In this document: positions 6,891-11,508 of the stretch, piece after piece
Numbering within the stretch: position 1 is the stretch's first letter
How the letters are laid out: the number at the start of each line of letters is the position of its first letter
Assembly (NCBI GenBank): GCA_003498085.1
Contig: DNCM01000016.1
Location: forward strand, 1-11,508
DNA: 11,508 nucleotides
Source: a bacterium
Lineage (GTDB): Bacteria; UBA9089; UBA9088
Direction: 5' to 3'
Program-made: the position numbers and the translations under genes
The notes under the pieces: generated by a model
Told to the model about the DNA's origin: nothing
The model's database searches: none
What the model saw: only the letters and a program-made list of their open reading frames with translations

Positions 6891-7932
6891 TTCCATCGAT
6901 GATAGGCTGTTGAAACTTCTTGAACAAAGAATATCAATAGCTAAAAAAATAGGCCTTTTAAAAAAGGAAAGAAATATTTCTGTCCTACATGCAGATAGGG
7001 AAAATCAAATCTTAGAAAGGCTTATAAGAAAGAGTAAGATAATTCCAAAAGGGATTTTATCTACAATTTACAGAGAGATATTTTCTTTATCACTCAAATT
7101 TCAAAAAGAGCCTGTTATAGCATACCTTGGTCCCTGTGGAACATTTACACACCAGGCATCACAAGCAAGATTTGGTTCAGAAGCTTCTTTTATTGAGGAA
7201 ACAGAACTTTCCGATATATTTCATGATGTAGAAAAGGATAGAGCAGACTACGGGGTTGTTCCTATTGAAAATTCGATAGAGGGTGTTGTTACCCATGCCT
7301 TAGATATGTTTATTGATTCAAATCTTCATATCTGTGATGAAATATTTCTTGATATTTCTCATTCTTTACTCTCTCTTGAAAATTCAATTGAAGATATAAA
7401 GAAGATCTATAGCCATCCTCAGGTTTTTGCCCAATGCAGAAAATGGATTACAAAAAATATTCCAAAGGATGTTGAGCTAATTGAGACATCTTCTACTGCA
7501 TCAGCGGCAAAGAAGGCATCTTGCGAAAGAAACGCATCTGCCATTGCAAGTAGCTGGGCAGGCCCGCTTTACGGACTTAATATTCTAGAAGAGGGTATAG
7601 AAGATTTTGTTTCAAATACAACGAGGTTTCTTGTTATAGGAAAAGAATATGGGCAACAAACTGGTAATGATAAAACATCCATTATGTTCTCCGTGAAAGA
7701 TAGGATTGGAGTCCTTTACGACATGCTTGCCCCTTTCGCAAAGGCAGGGATTAACCTTACAAAGATAGAATCACGTCCATCGAGACTGCACCCTTGGGAA
7801 TATATCTTTTTTCTTGATTTTGAAGGGCATATCGATGAGGAAAGGGTAAAATCCGCTTTATCTTTACTTGAAGAGCTTTGTGTTCACTTAAAAATTTTAG
7901 GTTCATACCCAAAAGGCAGTAATTCTTGGTAA
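6859..7932 (+). CDS. pheA: Bifunctional chorismate mutase/prephenate dehydratase (P-protein)
   Basis: A 357-residue three-domain enzyme of phenylalanine synthesis: chorismate to prephenate to phenylpyruvate. Residues 1-82 are an AroQ-type helical chorismate mutase, with R7, R24, K35, R47 and E48 matching active-site positions and Q82 in YREIFSLSLKFQ. Residues about 85-270 are prephenate dehydratase: AYLGPCGTFTHQAS, VPIENSIEGVV, SHPQVFAQCRKW, and the catalytic NTTRFLVIG. Residues about 275-357 are an ACT domain with INLTKIESRPS and WEYIFFLDFEGH, the phenylalanine-binding site for feedback inhibition. The ATG at 6859 lies inside hprK, giving a 32-nt overlap in a different frame. The chorismate mutase N-terminus fits this start, so the overlap is probably real. 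The upstream ribosome site is weak (GAGAAG), suggesting coupling to hprK. Confidence 0.95.
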   Translation: MELEKLRKEIDSIDDRLLKLLEQRISIAKKIGLLKKERNISVLHADRENQILERLIRKSKIIPKGILSTIYREIFSLSLKFQKEPVIAYLGPCGTFTHQASQARFGSEASFIEETELSDIFHDVEKDRADYGVVPIENSIEGVVTHALDMFIDSNLHICDEIFLDISHSLLSLENSIEDIKKIYSHPQVFAQCRKWITKNIPKDVELIETSSTASAAKKASCERNASAIASSWAGPLYGLNILEEGIEDFVSNTTRFLVIGKEYGQQTGNDKTSIMFSVKDRIGVLYDMLAPFAKAGINLTKIESRPSRLHPWEYIFFLDFEGHIDEERVKSALSLLEELCVHLKILGSYPKGSNSW

Positions 7933-8035
7933 AAAAACAAAAGATTAAAATTCGTCTTTATTTTTTAGTTTTTTTCTTGTTTTAGTCTTTCTTTTTTGGT
8001 TATTTCCAACTAATAAACATACTTATCCCTTTGAT

Positions 8036-8173
8036 TTAAGCTTCTTTCAAAGACAAGTATTCTAATGGCGCACCTTAGTTGATTTTACAATATTCTCTAC
8101 AACTTGTAAATCTTTCTCGCAATTTTTCTGTAGAGAGGTATGTTAATTCAAGTCCTTGAGATTCCAAAAGCTT
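8036..8173 (-). pseudogene. Possible decayed transposase/integrase C-terminal remnant
   Basis: Minus-strand frame from 8173: about 32 open codons (KLLESQGLELTYLSTEKLRE..., ending CREYCKIN), a TAA at 8075-8077, then in the same frame GAPLEYLSLKEA and another TAA at 8036-8038. The PLEYL ending after a tyrosine-containing helix is reminiscent of the C-terminus of integrase-core (DDE) transposases. The stretch is short and low in complexity, so chance similarity is quite possible. Confidence 0.18.
8094..8136. repeat. 8-bp inverted repeat in intergenic region
   Basis: TCTCTACA (8094-8101) and TGTAGAGA (8129-8136) are exact reverse complements separated by 27 nt. The downstream sequence GGTATGTTAA has no T run, so this is not a classical terminator. 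It could be an operator, part of a mobile-element remnant, or chance. Confidence 0.3.
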
Positions 8174-8184
8174 TGTGATATAAT
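8156..8184 (+). promoter_or_regulatory. Sigma70-type promoter of the sugar cluster
   Basis: -35 TTGAGA (8156-8161), 17-bp spacer, -10 TATAAT (8179-8184): 11 of 12 consensus bases at optimal spacing. The predicted start near 8191 gives a leader of about 90 nt before gmhB and would serve the four-gene plus-strand cluster. Confidence 0.68.
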
Positions 8185-8279
8185 TTGATTATTATATTTG
8201 GTTTTATAAAAAATGGATTTAAAAAAGTTTTCGTAATATGATTTGCGGTTATCCTATCAATATATCCCGTTAATTAATT

Positions 8280-8828
8280 ATGAAACCTTCCTGTGTATTT
8301 ATAGACCGTGATGGTGTAATAAACGAAGAACTTTATGACTATGTCAAGAAAAAGGAGGACTTTAGATTACTTCCAAATGTAGGGAAGGCAATCAGATTAT
8401 TAAATGAAAATAATGTGCTGGCGATTATGATTTCAAATCAAGCAGGTATAGGAAAAGGGCTATATAGTGAAGATACGATGGAAGAGATAAATTCATTGAT
8501 GAAAGAAAAGTTAGCAAATGAAGGTGCATACCTTGATGCTATATACTATTGTCCACATCATCCAGATAATGGATGTTTTTGCCGTAAACCAGAACCTGGA
8601 ATGCTTGAAAAAGCTGCGCACAATTTCAATCTTGATCTTAAAAATTGCATAATGATAGGTGATAGAATCCAGGATATAGAAGCTGGAAAAAGAATAGGAT
8701 GTAAGACGATCCTTGTTCTTACAGGATATGGAAAAAAGATGTTGGAAAATAAAGAAAATTGGCAATACGAACCAGACTTTATTACTGATAATCTATATGA
8801 AGCAGTGAACTTAATCTTAGCAAAATAG
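8280..8828 (+). CDS. gmhB: D-glycero-D-manno-heptose 1,7-bisphosphate 7-phosphatase-like HAD hydrolase
   Basis: A 182-residue cytosolic HAD phosphatase, matching the length of GmhB, which removes the C7 phosphate from heptose bisphosphate on the way to ADP- or GDP-heptose. Visible motifs: nucleophile DRDGVIN (D9, D11), motif II SNQAGIGKG (S52), the zinc loop with C91, H93, C99 and C101 followed by RKP (102-104), and GDRIQDIEAG (D128, D132). The zinc loop is diagnostic for the GmhB/histidinol-phosphatase group. It is the first gene of the cluster, behind the promoter at 8156-8184. The ATG has no evident Shine-Dalgarno, but the HAD domain begins at once, so no shorter start is possible. The kinase and nucleotidyltransferase genes downstream support the heptose assignment. 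The isomerase GmhA is not in view. A different sugar bisphosphate substrate remains possible. Confidence 0.88.
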   Translation: MKPSCVFIDRDGVINEELYDYVKKKEDFRLLPNVGKAIRLLNENNVLAIMISNQAGIGKGLYSEDTMEEINSLMKEKLANEGAYLDAIYYCPHHPDNGCFCRKPEPGMLEKAAHNFNLDLKNCIMIGDRIQDIEAGKRIGCKTILVLTGYGKKMLENKENWQYEPDFITDNLYEAVNLILAK

Positions 8829-8865
8829 CCTTTAAAAATGAAATGATTGAAAGATTAGAAATATT

Positions 8866-9942
8866 GTGGAAGAAATAGATATTGTTATTATTGGAGCAGG
8901 GGTTATAGGACTTTCATGTGCCAGTATGTTGGCAAATAATAAAAGAAATATCATAGTTATTGAGAGACATCCATCATTTGGATACGAAGGAAGTAGTAGA
9001 AATAGTGAGGTTATCCATTCGGGAATATATTATAAAAACGGCTCTTTAAAAGCAAGACTTTGTATAGAAGGGAAAAACCTCATCTATCAATTTTGCGAGA
9101 GATACAATATCCCCTATAACCGTATTGGCAAGCTTATTGTAGCCTGTAATGATGATGAGGCTAAAGAATTAGAGAGGCTCCTTAAAAATGGACAAAGGAA
9201 TGGGGTAGAAGACTTAAGATTATTATCAAAAGAAGAAATAAAAAGGATGGAACCAAATATCCAAGCAATTTCTGCTCTATATTCTCCTTCTACAGGTATT
9301 GTGGATACTCATCAACTAATGAAATGTCTTGAATTTTTGGCAAAAGAAAAAGGGGCTATCTTCGCCTATAATTGTGAGGTGATAGGAATATTGAAAGAAG
9401 AAAATGGGTATAGAATTGATGTAAGAGATAGTGATGGCTCTATCTTTTCTTTTCTTGCCAATATTGTTATAAACAGCGCAGGGCTTTCTTCTGGTAAAAT
9501 AGCAAAGATGCTTGGATTTAATTATGACCTTCGCTACTGTAAGGGTGAATATTTCAAGGTAGCAGGTAATAAATCTAAACTTATTCATCATCTAATCTAT
9601 CCTACACCCGATAATGATGGATTGGGAATCCATACAGTTCAAGATTTACAAGGAGGTCTTAAACTTGGACCAAATGCTTTCTATGTGGAAGATGCAGATT
9701 ATAGTGTCAATGAATCACACAGGATAGAATTTTACGAAAAAACAAAAAGGTTTCTTCCATTTATAGAGCTTGATGACTTATCTTGTGATATGGCAGGTAT
9801 AAGACCAAAATTTGCGGATGATTTTATCATTAAAGAGGAGATTGGATTCCCTAAGTTTATCAATTTAATTGGTATTGAATCTCCAGGCCTTACAGCTTGT
9901 TTAAGTATAGGAAAGTATGTAAAATCTTTATTAAAGGAATAA
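8866..9942 (+). CDS. lhgO: FAD-dependent oxidoreductase, L-2-hydroxyglutarate oxidase-like
   Basis: A 358-residue DAO-family flavoprotein. The N-terminal Rossmann fold reads IVIIGAGVIGLS (G10, G12, G15) with E33 binding the FAD ribose. The following SSRNSEVIHSGIYY (43-56) is the hallmark of the L2HGDH/LhgO group. INSAGL and the C-terminal GIRPKFADDFI and GIESPGLTACLSIG stretches complete the FAD site. LhgO oxidizes L-2-hydroxyglutarate to 2-oxoglutarate, feeding electrons to the respiratory chain. Within a sugar-activation cluster the substrate may instead be another 2-hydroxy acid or sugar-derived polyol, which is inference. The start is a GTG at 8866; an in-frame TGA at 8848 leaves no ATG option upstream. 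The gap to gmhB is 37 bp and to the next gene 32 bp, so co-transcription is likely. No signal peptide or membrane helix is seen. Confidence 0.8.
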   Translation: MEEIDIVIIGAGVIGLSCASMLANNKRNIIVIERHPSFGYEGSSRNSEVIHSGIYYKNGSLKARLCIEGKNLIYQFCERYNIPYNRIGKLIVACNDDEAKELERLLKNGQRNGVEDLRLLSKEEIKRMEPNIQAISALYSPSTGIVDTHQLMKCLEFLAKEKGAIFAYNCEVIGILKEENGYRIDVRDSDGSIFSFLANIVINSAGLSSGKIAKMLGFNYDLRYCKGEYFKVAGNKSKLIHHLIYPTPDNDGLGIHTVQDLQGGLKLGPNAFYVEDADYSVNESHRIEFYEKTKRFLPFIELDDLSCDMAGIRPKFADDFIIKEEIGFPKFINLIGIESPGLTACLSIGKYVKSLLKE

Positions 9943-9974
9943 ACAACATTCTTATTGTTTAAGGAAAAACTTGA

Positions 9975-10460
9975 ATGAAGATATATGGGCTTGATAGATT
10001 GGCAAAAAAGATAGAAAACTTGAAATCAAAAGGAAAGAAAATAGTCCTTTGCCATGGATGTTTTGACCTTATGCATCCTGGTCATATCAAACATTTTCAA
10101 TCTGCAAAGAAAATGGGTGACATTCTTGTTGTAACTGTGACCCCTGATATCTATGTTGGCAAAGGAGAAAGTCGTCCTGTGTTTAATGAGACCTTAAGGA
10201 CAGAATCTATTGCTGCTTTAGAATGTGTAAATTTTGTCGCTATAAATAAATGGCCAACGGCAACTGAAACCATAAAATTATTAAAGCCAGATATCTATGT
10301 AAAGGGAAGTGAGTATGAAAAGGGGGATGAGACGGGAAGGCTACAACAAGAGCAAAAAGCTTTATTTGAAATTGGTGGCAAAATGTGTTATACTTATGAT
10401 ATAGTTTTTTCATCGACAGAATTATTAAACAAATATTTTTTAAGGAATGATGAACAATAA
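9975..10460 (+). CDS. Stand-alone RfaE2/HldE-type nucleotidyltransferase
   Basis: A 161-residue cytidylyltransferase-fold enzyme expected to transfer AMP or CMP onto a sugar 1-phosphate or polyol phosphate. HGCFDLMHPGHIKHF contains the catalytic HxGH (H34, H37). Other family marks are GDILVVTVTPD, the SRPVFNETLR stretch, KPDIYVKGSEY and the C-terminal FSSTELLNKYF nucleotide-binding motif (S146-T148). It equals the C-terminal domain of bifunctional HldE in length. It closely resembles the N-terminal half of the next gene, so the two are paralogues, probably from a tandem duplication. The start at 9975 has AAGGA about 10 nt upstream. Its stop lies 14 nt inside the next gene. Base and sugar specificity cannot be read from the sequence; ADP-heptose-type activation is the leading guess. 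Confidence 0.85.
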   Translation: MKIYGLDRLAKKIENLKSKGKKIVLCHGCFDLMHPGHIKHFQSAKKMGDILVVTVTPDIYVGKGESRPVFNETLRTESIAALECVNFVAINKWPTATETIKLLKPDIYVKGSEYEKGDETGRLQQEQKALFEIGGKMCYTYDIVFSSTELLNKYFLRNDEQ

Positions 10461-11508
10461 AATTAAAACGATTGATGAGGTAATTGATATAGTGGAAAAA
10501 CTAAAAAAAGAAGGAAAAAAAACTGTTCTTTCACTTGGGATATTCGATGTCATCCATCCCGGGGTAATAACCCACCTTAGACTTGCAAAAAATCAAGGCG
10601 ATATTTTGATTGCCTCTGTAATAAAAAACAAAGATGTCAAAAGGGGTCCATCAAGACCTATTTTTGATGAAGGTTTAAGGGCAGAGAATGTTGCTTCAAT
10701 TGAATATGTTGACTATGTTTGTCTTGTTGATGACAATCCTCCTTTCGAATGTTTAAAAGTGATAAAACCAGATATATTTGCAAAGGGTAAAGATTATAAA
10801 GATAGACCAGAAGAAATTTCTGCCATATTAAAATATAAAGAGGATGCTATAAAGATTGCAGGATGTAAGGTCCATTTTACAAGTGGAACAACAATAAGTT
10901 CAACCCATATTATAAACCAGTTTCTTGATGTCTATCCACAAGAAACAAGAAGATATCTAAATAGACTTTCTTGTAAATATAATATCTTTCAAATAATAGA
11001 TATGATAGAAAACACAAAAAATTTAAGTGTCCTAATAATTGGAGATGGTATTATTGATGAATATCATTATTGCGAATCGATGGGAAAATCTGCAAAAGAT
11101 CATTTGGTAGTTTCTCGGTATCTATCGAAGGAGGTCTTTGCAGGTGGAACATTTGCTATCGCTAATCATACTGCCTCTGTGTGTAAAAATGTACACCTAA
11201 TAACACTATTGGGTAATGATGATACAAGGGAAGATTTTATATTAGACAAGCTTAAACCAAATATAACTTATAAATTTTTCTATAGGGATGATGGTCCAAC
11301 CATTATAAAAAGAAGGTTTGTAAACCAATACTTAAACCAAAAGATATTTGAGGTATGCTATATGAACAACGATAAGATAAAAAAGTATCTTGAAGAAGAA
11401 ATTTTGGAATATTTAACCCCTCAGTTGCAAAAGTATGACTTAGTTATGGTCGCTGATTTTGGCCATGGATTTATAACAGACGATATAATCAGGCTTATAG
11501 AAAGTAAA
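10447..11508 (+). CDS. Nucleotidyltransferase-PfkB sugar kinase fusion, partial (C-terminal end outside window)
   Basis: An open frame of 354 codons to the right edge. Residues about 20-160 are a nucleotidyltransferase domain related to the preceding gene: GIFDVIHPGV (30-39), GDILIASV, SRPIFDEGLRAE, KPDIFAKGKDY, and ISSTHIINQF with S150-T152. The HxGH motif reads H36-P-G-V39, so the second catalytic histidine is absent. From about residue 192 a PfkB/ribokinase-type domain begins: LIIGDGIIDEYHY (198-207) and AGGTFAIANH (231-240), as in the HldE kinase that phosphorylates heptose 7-phosphate at O1. The C-terminal ATP-site motif (GAGD) would lie outside the window. The domain order is the reverse of E. 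coli HldE (kinase first). ATG at 10447 or 10450 both fit; AAGGA at 10442-10446 favours 10450. It overlaps the preceding gene. Confidence 0.87.
   Translation, partial: MMNNKIKTIDEVIDIVEKLKKEGKKTVLSLGIFDVIHPGVITHLRLAKNQGDILIASVIKNKDVKRGPSRPIFDEGLRAENVASIEYVDYVCLVDDNPPFECLKVIKPDIFAKGKDYKDRPEEISAILKYKEDAIKIAGCKVHFTSGTTISSTHIINQFLDVYPQETRRYLNRLSCKYNIFQIIDMIENTKNLSVLIIGDGIIDEYHYCESMGKSAKDHLVVSRYLSKEVFAGGTFAIANHTASVCKNVHLITLLGNDDTREDFILDKLKPNITYKFFYRDDGPTIIKRRFVNQYLNQKIFEVCYMNNDKIKKYLEEEILEYLTPQLQKYDLVMVADFGHGFITDDIIRLIESK

Larger units (their letters stand above)
7933..8279. other. 347-bp AT-rich intergenic region
   Basis: This gap separates the housekeeping run from the sugar cluster. It begins with a pyrimidine-rich tract with repeated T runs (about 7962-7998) just after pheA. 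The tract could end transcription, but I see no GC-rich stem. Further along are a 10-bp-scale imperfect inverted repeat around 8021-8058 (CTTTGA/TCAAAG core), an 8-bp inverted repeat (8094-8136), a short minus-strand stretch resembling a transposase end, and a strong promoter at 8156-8184. The last 90 bases are the untranslated leader of gmhB and lack a clear Shine-Dalgarno. No tRNA, riboswitch or complete gene is visible. Confidence 0.7.

Noticed and set aside
8094..8136. Rho-independent terminator
   Set aside because: The 8-bp stem has a 27-nt loop, little GC, and no T run after it on either strand.
8214..8237. Leader peptide ORF upstream of gmhB (ATG to TAA, 7 residues)
   Set aside because: No ribosome site, no regulatory codon run and no attenuator-like hairpins. 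Short frames are expected by chance in AT-rich DNA.
8185..8279. Riboswitch or structured leader of gmhB
   Set aside because: The roughly 90-nt leader is AT-rich with no conserved riboswitch core or stable stem that I could find.
1..11508. CRISPR array, toxin-antitoxin or defence system
   Set aside because: No regularly spaced repeats, and every gene-sized frame is explained by housekeeping, redox, transport or surface-sugar families.

Overview
The window looks like chromosomal DNA from an AT-rich, anaerobic, Gram-negative-type bacterium, probably an uncultured lineage. The evidence is: (i) an ADP-heptose-type phosphatase and nucleotidyltransferases of the kind used for LPS or other surface sugars; (ii) an electron-transfer-flavoprotein alpha subunit fused to a two-cluster ferredoxin, typical of anaerobes that use electron bifurcation; (iii) an HPr kinase/phosphorylase with no PTS genes nearby; (iv) a strong AAAGGAGG Shine-Dalgarno before mtaD, which shows a bacterial ribosome. 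The phylum cannot be fixed from this sequence alone.

Layout. From about 4475 down to the left edge runs a five-gene minus-strand operon: ferredoxin-EtfA, an MtaD-type amidohydrolase, an NAD-dependent sugar-nucleotide epimerase/dehydratase, and two small TrkA-type K+ channel regulators, the second cut by the window edge. Gaps are 17 and 4 bp, followed by overlaps of 10 and 4 bp. A divergent promoter region at 4476-4563 separates this operon from plus-strand secD (4564-5859). secD is followed by tRNA-Arg(UCG) at 5877-5950, hprK starting only 7 nt after the tRNA, and pheA (chorismate mutase/prephenate dehydratase), which overlaps hprK by 32 nt. A 347-bp AT-rich gap (7933-8279) holds a good sigma70-type promoter and possibly a decayed transposase end. 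It leads into a plus-strand surface-sugar cluster that runs off the right edge: gmhB-like phosphatase, LhgO-like FAD oxidoreductase, a stand-alone RfaE2/HldE-type nucleotidyltransferase, and a nucleotidyltransferase-PfkB kinase fusion cut by the edge.

How the parts fit. The left operon mixes redox metabolism, purine-nucleoside salvage, sugar-nucleotide conversion and K+ homeostasis, with no obvious single pathway. The right cluster reads as one pathway. A kinase, a phosphatase and a nucleotidyltransferase are the three activities needed to turn a sugar phosphate into an NDP-activated sugar, and the FAD oxidoreductase probably supplies or modifies a precursor. The central genes (secD, tRNA, hprK, pheA) are housekeeping.

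The most interesting signals are: the pair of divergent near-consensus promoters, which place predicted transcription starts at or inside the start codons (leaderless mRNAs); hprK placed directly against a tRNA 3' end; and the fused nucleotidyltransferase, whose HxGH motif reads HPGV beside an intact paralogue. I found no CRISPR array, intact mobile element or clearly new defence-like system.
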